From the NCBI GenBank assembly GCA_023389105.1, contig JAEWEY010000011.1, positions 1-64,000 on the forward strand: DNA of 64,000 nt, given 5' to 3'. The DNA is from Pseudomonadota bacterium. GTDB lineage: Bacteria; Pseudomonadota; Alphaproteobacteria; Sphingomonadales; Sphingomonadaceae. A program made the translations under genes and the position numbers. Below, one piece after another: positions 12,427-22,324 of the stretch; the first letter of the stretch is position 1; each line of letters opens with the position of its first letter. The notes under the pieces were generated by a model. That model saw nothing but the letters and a program-made list of their open reading frames with translations. It made no database searches and was not told the DNA's origin.

Positions 12427-13280
12427 GCGGACTTTTCGACGACAGGTTTTTCACCGTCCGCGACGGCCTGAAGTTGCACTACCGCGATTATCCCGGCAGC
12501 AGCGACCGGCCGCCTTTGCTGTGCCTCCACGGCCTAACCCGCAATGCGCGCGACTTCGCCGAATTGGCGGAACGTTATTCGCCGCGTTTCCGTGTGCTCG
12601 CGCTCGAATTCCGCGGCCGGGGGACCAGCGACTACGACCCGCAGCCGATGCGGTACAACCCGCTGACTTACGCTTCGGATGTGACCGAGTTGCTCGACCA
12701 GCTCAGTATCCCGCAGGCGATCTTTGTCGGTACATCCCTCGGCGGTCTCGTGACCATGACGTTGGCGGCCATGGCGCCGCAACGGATCGCGGCATCGATC
12801 CTCAATGATATCGGCCCCGACGTGCATCCGGGCGGCATCGACCGCATTCTGTCTTATGTCGGAAATGATGTCCGCTTTGCGGACTGGGACGACGCAGCGC
12901 GGGCAATCGCGGCCAATTATGGTGCGTCCTTCGACCGCTATTCACATGACGATTGGGTGAAGATGGCGCGGCGGAACTGCCGGGAAATCGATGGTCAGGT
13001 CGGCTTCGATTACGACATGGCCATCGCCGAGCCCTTTCGCGTCAAGGGCCCTGCGCCGAATGTCGATCTCTGGCCGCTGTTCAAAACGCTCGCGCAGAAG
13101 CCCTGCCTGGTGATCCGCGGTGCAGAGAGCGATCTGCTCACCGCGGAAACGACGCGGAAGATGCTGGAAGCGGCCCCCGGAACGAGGGTCGCTGTCGTCG
13201 AGGGCGTCGGGCATGCGCCTGAGCTGAACGAGCCGGAGGCGCTCGCGGCGATCGACGATTTCCTGGAAAGTCTGGCCTGA
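12423..13280 (+). CDS. Alpha/beta-fold hydrolase
   Basis: 285 residues. The oxyanion region LLCLHGLTRNARDF, nucleophile elbow GTSLGG (Ser105), an acid in RGAESDLLTAET and the catalytic histidine in GVGHAPEL make a complete triad. The fold covers esterases, lactonases and C-C hydrolases acting on ring-cleavage products, and sequence alone does not decide. The start ATG overlaps the TetR stop (ATGA). The gene is followed at 11 nt by a DOPA 4,5-dioxygenase-like gene, which makes a role in breaking down an aromatic compound plausible. Confidence 0.9.
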   Translation: MSGLFDDRFFTVRDGLKLHYRDYPGSSDRPPLLCLHGLTRNARDFAELAERYSPRFRVLALEFRGRGTSDYDPQPMRYNPLTYASDVTELLDQLSIPQAIFVGTSLGGLVTMTLAAMAPQRIAASILNDIGPDVHPGGIDRILSYVGNDVRFADWDDAARAIAANYGASFDRYSHDDWVKMARRNCREIDGQVGFDYDMAIAEPFRVKGPAPNVDLWPLFKTLAQKPCLVIRGAESDLLTAETTRKMLEAAPGTRVAVVEGVGHAPELNEPEALAAIDDFLESLA

Positions 13281-13291
13281 ATCCCCATCTT

Positions 13292-13621
13292 ATGGTGATG
13301 ATCAGGGATTTCCACGCGCATATCTATTTCGATCCCGAAGAGATCGAGCAGGCTCGCGCCCTAGGCGCTGCTGCCCGCGCGCAATTCGGCGTCCCCGAGG
13401 GCCATTATCATCTGCGCCCGATTGGCCCACATCCGCGTGGCAGTTGCCAGCTGACGGTGCCTGCCGATCGTTTCGGAGAGGTTGCGCAGTGGCTGACACT
13501 CAATCGCGGGCCGCTCACCATCTTCGCGCATGCGAATACCGGCGATGATCTGGCCGATCACACGCAGCACGTGATCTGGTTCGGGCCTAGCGAGACGTTG
13601 AACCTGTCGATGTTCCAATAA
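13292..13621 (+). CDS. DOPA 4,5-dioxygenase family protein
   Basis: 109 residues, matching the small DOPA 4,5-dioxygenase family of fungi and bacteria (extradiol ring cleavage of catechols). Visible features are the N-terminal RDFHAHIYFDP, a central GPHPRGSCQL and a C-terminal FAHANTGDDLADHTQH followed by IWFGP; the repeated histidines are probable metal ligands. MVMIRDFH or MIRDFH could be the start. It is last in the tetR-hydrolase operon and is followed by a hairpin terminator. The substrate is not known; many bacterial members have never been assayed. Confidence 0.85.
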   Translation: MVMIRDFHAHIYFDPEEIEQARALGAAARAQFGVPEGHYHLRPIGPHPRGSCQLTVPADRFGEVAQWLTLNRGPLTIFAHANTGDDLADHTQHVIWFGPSETLNLSMFQ

Positions 13622-13625
13622 CAAA

Positions 13626-13651
13626 AAGGGCGGCCCCGAAGAGCCGCCCTT
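13626..13651 (-). terminator. Intrinsic terminator of rplJ-rplL (also usable on the plus strand)
   Basis: Arms AAGGGCGGC (13626-13634) and GCCGCCCTT (13643-13651), 9 bp with an 8-nt loop. Reading the minus strand, the stem is followed by a run of T, so this is a good rho-independent terminator just after rplL. On the plus strand it can also end the DOPA dioxygenase transcript. Confidence 0.8.
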
Positions 13652-13691
13652 CCTGTTTCAGCGAGAAGCTGAAGTCGGTGCTTGAACGAGC

Positions 13692-14069
13692 TTACTTGAG
13701 CTCGATCGTGCCGCCGGCTTCCTCGATCTGCTTCTTGATCTTCTCGGCTTCGTCCTTGTTGACGCCTTCCTTGATCGGCTTCGGCGCGGCTTCGACGAGC
13801 GCCTTGGCTTCGCCGAGGCCCAGACCGGTGATGGCGCGGACTTCCTTGATCACGTTGATCTTCTTGCCACCGTCGCCGGTAAGGATCACGTCGAACTCGG
13901 TCTTCTCTTCGGCGGCCGGAGCGGCAGCGCCGCCAGCGGCCGGGCCCGCAACCGCAACCGCGGCAGCGGCGGAAACGCCCCACTTCTCTTCGAGGGCCTT
14001 GGCGAGGTCCGCCGCCTCGAGGACGGTGAGCGCCGAAAGATCGTCAACCAGCTTCTGAATGTCAGCCAT
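13692..14069 (-). CDS. rplL: 50S ribosomal protein L7/L12
   Basis: 125 residues. The N-terminal dimerisation domain (MADIQKLVDDLSALTVLEAA), an Ala/Gly/Pro-rich hinge near residues 40-55 and the C-terminal factor-binding domain (TEFDVILTGDGGKKINVIKE, then VRAITGLGLGEAKALVE) are all present. L12 dimers form the ribosome stalk that recruits translation GTPases. It follows rplJ by 62 nt. A strong terminator follows, and the next core gene, rpoB, is 9 kb away. Confidence 0.99.
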   Translation of the reverse strand: MADIQKLVDDLSALTVLEAADLAKALEEKWGVSAAAAVAVAGPAAGGAAAPAAEEKTEFDVILTGDGGKKINVIKEVRAITGLGLGEAKALVEAAPKPIKEGVNKDEAEKIKKQIEEAGGTIELK

Positions 14070-14131
14070 TGTAAACTCCTAGTGCGGGGCTGCTGCCCCT
14101 TGATGTCGTGCGTTGATGAAAAACTTGTCGC

Positions 14132-14647
14132 TTACGCGGCGTCCTTGGCCGCGTAGGCACCGAAGACCCGTGCCAGCTGGGCACCCGGCTCGTTGATCGT
14201 GCGGGCGATCTTGGTCGCGGGCGCCTGGATGAGGCCCACGATAGTCGCGCGCAGTTGATCGAGCGAGGGAAGCTCGGCCAGCGCCTTGATCCCGTTCACG
14301 TCGAGGATGGTGTCGCCCATCGCGCCGCCGACGATTTCGAACTTGTCGGTCGTCTTGGCGAAATCGACGGCCACCTTGGCCGCCGCAACGGGGTCGCTCG
14401 ACGTTGCCAGCGCGGTCGGGCCTGTAAGCAGGTCGCCGATCGGCTTGTAACGCGTATCCTCGAGCGCAATCAGGGCAAGTCGGTTCTTCGCAACTTTGAA
14501 CTGGGCGCCGGCGTCGCGCATCTTCAGTCGCAGGTCCGTGGACTGCGCCACGGACAGGCCGAGATTGCGGGTGACAACCACCACGCTTGTCTCGGAGAAG
14601 ACGTTCTTCAGCTCGTCGACCAGATCGGCTTTTTGCGAACGATCCAT
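14132..14647 (-). CDS. rplJ: 50S ribosomal protein L10
   Basis: 171 residues from MDRSQKADLVDELKNVFSET, close to the usual length. L10 anchors the L12 dimers to 23S rRNA and often represses its own operon by binding the leader. I prefer this ATG (GGAG six nt upstream) to the in-frame ATG at 14665, which would add MDYGVG. The final helices that carry L12 are present. The leader upstream (14648-14876) is long enough for autoregulation. Confidence 0.98.
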   Translation of the reverse strand: MDRSQKADLVDELKNVFSETSVVVVTRNLGLSVAQSTDLRLKMRDAGAQFKVAKNRLALIALEDTRYKPIGDLLTGPTALATSSDPVAAAKVAVDFAKTTDKFEIVGGAMGDTILDVNGIKALAELPSLDQLRATIVGLIQAPATKIARTINEPGAQLARVFGAYAAKDAA

Positions 14648-14876
14648 GCCAACTCCATAATCCACCCGGTGCGCGAACGCGCCGGATGAGGTTCAACAAA
14701 ACTCAGCCGCCAAGCGTCTGAGCACTTAAGTCCGTGGGGAGTTGGAGAGCGCTGCATGAGCAACGCACGACGAAGCGGCGGGCCGCTTCGAAAATTCCTG
14801 TCCCCGTCTAGGCTGCAAATTAAGAGGCGAACCTCAGCAACTGTCTCGGACGGCTGCGCCGGCAGAGCCGACGCGA
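14648..14876 (-). promoter_or_regulatory. Putative rplJ leader (L10 leader-like)
   Basis: A leader of about 229 nt between the candidate transcription start and the rplJ ATG, with no ORF of note. It contains a strong hairpin at 14771-14790 (CGAAGCGGC paired with GCCGCTTCG). Leaders upstream of rplJ in many bacteria bind the L10-L12 complex. The assignment here rests on position and length; I could not fold it against the known model. Confidence 0.4.
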
Positions 14877-14882
14877 GCCGCG

Positions 14883-14910
14883 CCTATAGCGAAAATCGCT
14901 GAACGATCAA
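14883..14910 (-). promoter_or_regulatory. Candidate promoter of rplJL inside the end of the aminopeptidase gene
   Basis: TTGATC (14905-14910) and TATAGG (14883-14888) on the minus strand, 16 nt apart. The -35 element overlaps the stop codon of the M1 aminopeptidase gene at 14907-14909. Confidence 0.4.
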
Positions 14911-17576
14911 CCCGCGGGATGCGCCGCCAGCCAAGCCGCCGTCTCCGACCGGACGCGCGGGAGCTGGGTCGTTTCCGAGCGCAGCCGATCGATGACCTGC
15001 TGGATCGGTTTGCGGTCCGTCGGTTTAAGGTTCTTGCTGGCGTAATCCTCCAGGATGGGAATGAACGCCGGGTCGTGAGAACCTTGCACCAGCCGCTGCA
15101 TGAACCGCGACCGCCCCGAAATGTCGATCAGCTGATTGACCTGCGCGAGGTGGCTGAGAACGAAATCGACCGCCAGCTTCGGATGGGCCGCAGCGACCGA
15201 GGTGATGATCGCGGCGCTGGTCGTCTTCCCCGGCTCGGCCGTCAGCGAAAGATCGAGCGCGCGGCGGGCCAAAGCTTCGTCGCGCGTGCTGCCAAGCAGG
15301 CGGTACAATGCGGTGCGCTCGAGATTGCCTGATGTCGACAGCGCTTTCTGGTGGATTGCTTCCCACGTCGCCGCGTCCGCGTTGCGCGCTATCACGCTCA
15401 GCCACGTCGTCTTCAATGAGCCAGGGATCGCGTTTGGGTTGGTCTTCCAGGCGCCGAATAGCCGGTTGGCTTCGGCGGCGACGCGCGGATCTTGGACCTT
15501 GCCTAGCGTGTCGATCAGCCGCGGTCGCAGCAGTGCGTCGGTCGACGCTTCACCGGTCCGCGGTGCGAACCCGAGTTGTGTCAGGCGCGGACCGTAGATC
15601 GCGCGGATGCGTGTCGCGAGTGCTGCCTGGGCAGCCTTGTCGCCCTCCAGCAGATCATAAAGATCTATCCAATAGTTGGCGGCATATTGGGTGACCTTCG
15701 CATTCGCATCGCGCGGAACGGCGCCCAGTAGGTCGAGACCCGCGGCCATTGGCTGGTAACCGGCTAGCGACATCTCAAAGCCGTTGGAGAACAGGCCATA
15801 CTGATCGACGCCGGACAGGCGCGGCAGGGCGCCGGCGAGGGCGCTGTTCTGCTGCGGCGTGTAGAGCGTCCGGAAGTAGCCGTACTGGCCGGCGTTTACG
15901 AGCAGCGGACCACAGCCCGGCACGCTCAGCTGCGCAGTACGCCCGGAGGTCACGAGCTTGGCCATCGCGCCGCCCGCGCTGGCGCTGACGGGGACATGCC
16001 AGCTGAGCGGGCGGGCGGTAACTTCGGCACGGCGATCGACCGAATATTGACCTTGGGTCAGCGTCGCGACCGTGTTGCCGCCGACGCATTGCGAAGGGCC
16101 GACGGTAATCAGCGGAACACCGGGCTGAGTCGTAAAGTCGGTGGCGATCGTCGTTAGCCCTCGCGCTCCAGCCGCTTCGGCGGCCGCCCACAGGTCGGTC
16201 GTCCGCGTGTTCTGATACGCATGGGTCGCGACGTAGCGGCGAATGCCCGCGCGCCAGACGTCAGGCGTCGCGAACGCCTCGAGCATCGAAATGACCGACT
16301 CGCCCTTCTGGTAAGAGATGGTGTCGAACGCTTGGTTGGCTTGCTCGACCGTGCGGACTTGCTGGACGACGGGGTGGGTAGAGTTGAGCGAGTCCAGCCC
16401 CATCGCCGCTTCGCGCGATCCGACGCGGTCGATGTCGGCGGCCCAGTCGGGATGGAAATGCTGGGTGGCCTTGTTCTCCATCCAGCTGGCGAAACCTTCG
16501 TTCAGCCACAGGTCGTCCCACCAGGCCATGGTGACGAGGTCGCCGAACCATTGGTGCGCCATCTCGTGCGCTTCGGTCGAGAAGATGCCGTGGCGCTGGG
16601 CTTCGGAAGTGATCGCCGGATCGTCGAGCAGGACGGATTCGAAGGTGAAGATCGCGCCCCAATTTTCCATCGCGCCGAAGAATTGCGACTGGCCGGGACC
16701 GGCAACGTTATCGAGCTTCGGCAGCGGATAGGGCGTGCCGAAGTAGTCGTTGTAGAAAGGCAGGATCTGCGCCTCGGCGTCGAGCGCCCAGCCGGCTTTG
16801 TCGCCATTGCCGCGGGTGGTGACGATCCCGACTTCGCGGCCCGCCGCCTGCTTGGTGACGCGGTCGAAATCGCCGGCGCCGAGGAACAGCAGGTAGGACG
16901 ACATGGTCGGCGTCGTCTGGAAACGGACTTCCTTAAGGCCGCCAGCAATGTTGCGGCTGGACGCGGCCGGCATGTTGCTGACCGCCATCTGCGCCGCGGG
17001 GACGCGGACGGCCAGGTCGAAAGTCGCCTTGTAGTCGGGTTCATCCCAGCTCGGCATGAAGCGGCGCGCATCGGCCGCTTCGAACTGGGTGTAGATGGCG
17101 CGGGCGTCCTTGCCCTCCTTGGTCTTGTAATCGAGTGCGAAAAGGCCGTTGGCCTGGGTGTTGATCTTGCCGGCGTAGGTCAGCTCCAGCCGGTACTTGC
17201 CGACGGGCAGGACCTTCGGGAAGGTGAAGGTGGCGGTTTCCGTATCGGCGTTAACGGCGGACGTGCCCGTCATTGCGGCGCCGCCCGCTGGGACTAGCCG
17301 AGCCGACGAGAAGGTCAGGTCGGCGGCGTTGAGCGTCAGCTCCCGGGTCGGCTTGATGATTTCGAGGTCAATGGCGGCGGTGCCGTCGAAGGTGAGCCGC
17401 TCGGCGTGCGGCGTGACGTTCAGCGCATAATGATGCGGGATTGCGGTGCGCGGCAGCTGGGTCGGCAGGCTGGCATCGACGGTGTCGACGCGGGCTGCGG
17501 CAGTCTGAGCGGGCAGGGTAGCCGGGGCAACGAGGGCCAACGCGGCGGACGCAAACAGAAATACTGAAGACTTCAT
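14907..17576 (-). CDS. Exported M1 family zinc aminopeptidase
   Basis: 889 residues with a signal peptide (MKSSVFLFASAALALVAPAT ... AQT). The exopeptidase motif GAMEN is at 301-305. The zinc site is HEMAH (337-341) with Glu360 in LNEGF. A C-terminal ERAP1-like helical domain follows, so the whole M1 architecture is present. It should remove N-terminal residues from peptides in the periplasm. It lies in the same direction between rplA and rplJ, 77 nt after rplA, with a hairpin covering its ribosome site. It is not part of the ancestral ribosomal operon. Confidence 0.95.
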   Translation of the reverse strand: MKSSVFLFASAALALVAPATLPAQTAAARVDTVDASLPTQLPRTAIPHHYALNVTPHAERLTFDGTAAIDLEIIKPTRELTLNAADLTFSSARLVPAGGAAMTGTSAVNADTETATFTFPKVLPVGKYRLELTYAGKINTQANGLFALDYKTKEGKDARAIYTQFEAADARRFMPSWDEPDYKATFDLAVRVPAAQMAVSNMPAASSRNIAGGLKEVRFQTTPTMSSYLLFLGAGDFDRVTKQAAGREVGIVTTRGNGDKAGWALDAEAQILPFYNDYFGTPYPLPKLDNVAGPGQSQFFGAMENWGAIFTFESVLLDDPAITSEAQRHGIFSTEAHEMAHQWFGDLVTMAWWDDLWLNEGFASWMENKATQHFHPDWAADIDRVGSREAAMGLDSLNSTHPVVQQVRTVEQANQAFDTISYQKGESVISMLEAFATPDVWRAGIRRYVATHAYQNTRTTDLWAAAEAAGARGLTTIATDFTTQPGVPLITVGPSQCVGGNTVATLTQGQYSVDRRAEVTARPLSWHVPVSASAGGAMAKLVTSGRTAQLSVPGCGPLLVNAGQYGYFRTLYTPQQNSALAGALPRLSGVDQYGLFSNGFEMSLAGYQPMAAGLDLLGAVPRDANAKVTQYAANYWIDLYDLLEGDKAAQAALATRIRAIYGPRLTQLGFAPRTGEASTDALLRPRLIDTLGKVQDPRVAAEANRLFGAWKTNPNAIPGSLKTTWLSVIARNADAATWEAIHQKALSTSGNLERTALYRLLGSTRDEALARRALDLSLTAEPGKTTSAAIITSVAAAHPKLAVDFVLSHLAQVNQLIDISGRSRFMQRLVQGSHDPAFIPILEDYASKNLKPTDRKPIQQVIDRLRSETTQLPRVRSETAAWLAAHPAG

Positions 17577-17580
17577 CGAC

Positions 17581-17632
17581 TTTTCCTCAAGGACGCGGCG
17601 AGAGCGCTAGCGCCCGCCGCGCCTTGAGAAAA
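17581..17632 (-). other. Long hairpin between rplA and the aminopeptidase gene, covering its ribosome site
   Basis: Arms 17581-17599 and 17616-17632 pair over 17 bp with two single-nucleotide bulges (outer TTTTC with GAAAA, then TCAAGG with CCTTGA, then CGCGGC with GCCGCG). On the minus-strand RNA the 3' arm contains GAGGA, the likely ribosome site of the aminopeptidase gene whose ATG is at 17574-17576. It may limit translation of that gene or act as a processing site after rplA. No T-run follows. Confidence 0.6.
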
Positions 17633-17653
17633 GCCGTGTTCGACCAACGAAGG

Positions 17654-18349
17654 TTAGGCTCCAGCGACTTCGGCCAGATCCACCTTCACGCCCGGGCCCA
17701 TCGACGAGGACATCGACAGCTTCTGGACGAACTTGCCCTTGGCGCCCGTCGGCTTGTTGCGGATGATCGCGTCGACCAGCGCGGTGAAGTTCTCCTTGAG
17801 GTCGCCCTCGGAGAAGCTCGCCTTGCCGATGCCGGCGTGGACGATGCCCGCCTTCTCGACGCGGAACTCGACCTGGCCCGACTTGGCGTCGGTGACGGCC
17901 TTGGTCACGTCCATGGTGACGGTGCCGAGCTTCGGGTTCGGCATCAGGCCCTTGGGACCCAGCACCTTACCGAGGCGTCCGACGACGCCCATCATGTCCG
18001 GGGTCGCGATGACGCGGTCGAAGTCAATCTGGCCGCCCTGGATGGTTTCCATCAGGTCTTCGGCGCCGACGACGTCCGCACCGGCAGCCGTGGCTTCCTC
18101 AGCCTTGGCGCCCTTGGCGAACACCGCCACGCGCACCGACTTGCCGGTGCCCTTGGGCAGGTTGACGACGCCGCGAACCATCTGGTCGGCGTGGCGCGGA
18201 TCGACGCCGAGGTTCAACGCGACTTCGACGGTCTCGTCGAACTTCGCGGTGGCGTTGGTCTTCACCAGCGCGATCGCTTCGTCGACGCCGTACAGCTTCT
18301 CGCGGTCGACCGCGGTGAAAGCCTTCTGCTTCTTGGTCAGCTTCGCCAT
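17654..18349 (-). CDS. rplA: 50S ribosomal protein L1
   Basis: 231 residues from MAKLTKKQKAFTAVDREKLY. L1 binds 23S rRNA at the mobile stalk near the E site and can repress its own operon. GGAGGG lies eight nt before this ATG; an upstream start at 18367 would overlap rplK and is less likely. The conserved GTVTMDVTKAVTDAKSGQVE region is visible. It begins 4 nt after the rplK stop, forming the usual rplK-rplA pair. Confidence 0.98.
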   Translation of the reverse strand: MAKLTKKQKAFTAVDREKLYGVDEAIALVKTNATAKFDETVEVALNLGVDPRHADQMVRGVVNLPKGTGKSVRVAVFAKGAKAEEATAAGADVVGAEDLMETIQGGQIDFDRVIATPDMMGVVGRLGKVLGPKGLMPNPKLGTVTMDVTKAVTDAKSGQVEFRVEKAGIVHAGIGKASFSEGDLKENFTALVDAIIRNKPTGAKGKFVQKLSMSSSMGPGVKVDLAEVAGA

Positions 18350-18353
18350 CTGA

Positions 18354-18785
18354 TCAACCCTCCACAACCTGGAGGCCCATCGCGCGGGCGGAGCCTTCGA
18401 TGATCTTGGTCGCCGCCTCGATATCGTTGGCGTTCAAGTCCTTCATCTTGGTCTCGGCGATCTGGGCGAGCGCCGAACGCTTGATGGTCCCCGCGGAGAC
18501 CTTGCCCGGCTCCTTCGAGCCCGACTTCAGGTTCGCGGCCTTCTTCAGCAGGAACGACGCCGGCGGCGTCTTGGTGGTGAAGGAGAACGAGCGGTCGGCG
18601 TAGACGGTGATGACCGTCGGGATCGGCGACCCGCGCTCCAGCTCCTGCGTGGCGGCGTTGAACGCCTTGGTGAATTCCATGATGTTGACGCCGCGCTGAC
18701 CCAGGGCCGGGCCGATCGGCGGAGCCGGGGTCGCGGCGCCAGCCGGGACCTGCAGCTTGATGTAGCCGGTAATTTTCTTTGCCAT
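18354..18785 (-). CDS. rplK: 50S ribosomal protein L11
   Basis: 143 residues, beginning MAKKITGYIKLQVPAGAATP, then PAPPIGPALGQRGVNIMEF, the proline-rich N-terminal domain that contacts the GTPase centre and RelA. The C-terminal rRNA-binding domain (KVSAGTIKRSALAQIAETKM) is intact. It is the first gene of rplKA. Its usual upstream partner nusG is about 2.7 kb away beyond an inserted ABC-F/cupin pair on the other strand. Confidence 0.99.
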   Translation of the reverse strand: MAKKITGYIKLQVPAGAATPAPPIGPALGQRGVNIMEFTKAFNAATQELERGSPIPTVITVYADRSFSFTTKTPPASFLLKKAANLKSGSKEPGKVSAGTIKRSALAQIAETKMKDLNANDIEAATKIIEGSARAMGLQVVEG

Positions 18786-18805
18786 GTCTCACTCTGCATT
18801 TCGGA

Positions 18806-18823
18806 CAAAAGTGGGTACTTTTG
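18806..18823 (-). other. Inverted repeat in the rplK leader
   Basis: CAAAAGT (18806-18812) and ACTTTTG (18817-18823) with a 4-nt loop, about 20 nt upstream of the rplK start. It has no termination T-run in the right position. It could be a leader hairpin or a protein site. Confidence 0.35.
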
Positions 18824-19008
18824 CCCGGGTTCAAGTTTAGCGGTGGTAGCGAACGCCGAAGCGCCCTCCCGCAATGGTTTCCAGATTTTGCTGGAGGCGG
18901 CCCCCTAGCGGATGTCCGGCAAGAAGTGAAGGGGACTACTCGTGGAACTTGGCAAGGCCTAAGACACCCGCCTTCAGCTTGCCACCTTTCGCTGCTAGAG
19001 CGCGCGCC

Positions 19009-20874
<1,866 letters not shown>

Positions 20875-20954
20875 GCTTCCCGCATTTGTCACGAGAATGC
20901 GCGGCAGTTTCCTGCTATGCGCCGCGGCGGGAAGGTTTGCATTTGGGGGTACTT

Positions 20955-21398
20955 ATGCACCGCTTTCTGTTGCTTGCCGCTGCTGCCGCTTTCGTCACGG
21001 GCGCGCCGGCTCAATCTAAAGGAATGAAGTGGATGGACGCGACCGGCGTGGGGCTTCCCGCCGGGGGGCAGATCGCCGTCGTCAAGGGCGATCCGAGCAA
21101 GGCCGCGCCGTTCACCGTGCGGATCAAGATGCCGGCGGGCTACACCGTGCCGCCGCACAAGCACCCGGGCGACGAGACCGTGCGCGTCGTCTCGGGCGGT
21201 ACGCTGTCCTACGGAATGGGCGACAAGTTGGACAAGGCGAACATCGGCAGCCTGACCAAGGGCTATCACGTGACGATGATGGCGGGGATGAACCATTATG
21301 TGTTCACCGCCGACCCGATCGAGGTGCAGGTCGACGGCACGGGGCCGTTCGCGATCACCTACGCCGATCCGAAGGACGATCCGAGGACGTCGAAATAG
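20955..21398 (+). CDS. Exported cupin-domain protein
   Basis: 147 residues with a signal peptide (MHRFLLLAAAAAFVTGAPAQ). A single cupin barrel follows, with the metal-ligand pattern VPPHKHPGDETVRVVSGG, where the histidines and glutamate are likely ligands, and a second histidine in MMAGMNHYVF. The start has GGGGG five nt upstream. It lies 80 nt after the ABC-F gene and is convergent with nusG. Substrate unknown. Confidence 0.85.
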   Translation: MHRFLLLAAAAAFVTGAPAQSKGMKWMDATGVGLPAGGQIAVVKGDPSKAAPFTVRIKMPAGYTVPPHKHPGDETVRVVSGGTLSYGMGDKLDKANIGSLTKGYHVTMMAGMNHYVFTADPIEVQVDGTGPFAITYADPKDDPRTSK

Positions 21399-21407
21399 AA
21401 GAAGGGG

Positions 21408-21540
21408 CACGGGAGTGAATCCCGTGACCTCGTCGGACGGGCTCGCTCGGCTTTAGCCTCACGCCCCGCCGGCCGGTCGGTAGCGTCTTTTCGACGCAGC
21501 TAACGATCGCTCCGCAATCGCTTCGCTGCGCCCGGCGCTA
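21408..21540. repeat. Intergenic repeat element, copy A
   Basis: Lies between the convergent cupin and nusG ends, reaching the nusG stop codon. It begins with a hairpin (CACGGGA at 21408-21414 with TCCCGTG at 21420-21426) and ends with blocks GACGCAGCT, CGCTGCGC and GGCGCT. The same opening hairpin and closing blocks occur in the same order in copy B (23111-23203). The middles differ. The hairpin could end nusG transcription. Confidence 0.4.
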
Positions 21541-22077
21541 CTTGACGCGTTCGACCTGTTCGAACTCGAGCTCGACCGGCGTTGCGCGGCCGAAGATCGA
21601 CACGGAAACCTTCACGCGGCCGCGGTCGAAGTCGAGTTCTTCGACGACGCCGTTGAAGCTCGCGAACGGGCCGTCGAGCACCTTGACCGCATCGCCGATC
21701 TCATAATCGACGTTGATCTTGGGCTTGGCGCCGTGGGCAGCAGCCTCTTCCTTGGTGTCGAGCATGCGCGCGGCCTGCGCGTCCGGAATCGCCTGCGGCT
21801 TCCCGCCATTGCCGAGGAAGCCGGTGACCTTAGGCGTGTTTTTGACGAGGTGATAGACCTCATCATTCATCTCCAGCTTCGCGAGCACGTAGCCGGGCAT
21901 GAACTTGCGGTCGGTCTGCACCTTCTTGCCGCGCTTGATCTCGGTCACCGTCTCGGTAGGGACCTCGATCTGCTCGACATAGGGCGTCAGGCCCATGCGG
22001 TTCGCTTCGCTCATGATCGCGTCGCGGACCTTGTTCTCGAAGCCGGAATAAGCGTGGATGATGTACCAGCGGGACAT
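21538..22077 (-). CDS. nusG: Transcription termination/antitermination factor NusG
   Basis: 179 residues: an NGN domain (MSRWYIIHAYSGFENKVRDA ... MPGYVLAKLEM) followed by a KOW domain (YEIGDAVKVLDGPFASFNGV). NusG binds the RNA polymerase clamp and links it to Rho or to ribosomal protein S10. It follows secE by 25 nt. The normal downstream genes rplK-rplA are displaced. Confidence 0.99.
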   Translation of the reverse strand: MSRWYIIHAYSGFENKVRDAIMSEANRMGLTPYVEQIEVPTETVTEIKRGKKVQTDRKFMPGYVLAKLEMNDEVYHLVKNTPKVTGFLGNGGKPQAIPDAQAARMLDTKEEAAAHGAKPKINVDYEIGDAVKVLDGPFASFNGVVEELDFDRGRVKVSVSIFGRATPVELEFEQVERVK

Positions 22078-22102
22078 GTGTCGGATCTCTTGTCTGTAAG
22101 GG

Positions 22103-22300
22103 CTAGCCGAGCAGGCTCAGCAGATATTTGACGACGGTCGAGAAGAAGGCGTCGACGCCGAAGAAGAAGAAAGCGAGGACCATCGTCATAATGATCACCA
22201 TGATGCCGGTGGCGACGGTTTCCTTGCGGGTCGGCCAATGGACCTTGGAGGTCTCGACACGGACCTGACGGATGAATTCGCCGGGGGAGACTTTCGCCAC
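22103..22300 (-). CDS. secE: Preprotein translocase subunit SecE
   Basis: 65 residues with a GTG start. The short cytoplasmic amphipathic helix with the conserved ETSKVHWPTRKET motif precedes one membrane helix (GIMVIIMTMVLAFFFFGVDA), the minimal SecE layout that clamps SecY. It is cotranscribed with nusG. A terminator-like hairpin lies only 25 nt upstream. Confidence 0.97.
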   Translation of the reverse strand: MAKVSPGEFIRQVRVETSKVHWPTRKETVATGIMVIIMTMVLAFFFFGVDAFFSTVVKYLLSLLG

Positions 22301-22324
22301 GTTTGCTCTTGCTCGCTTGCGGAT

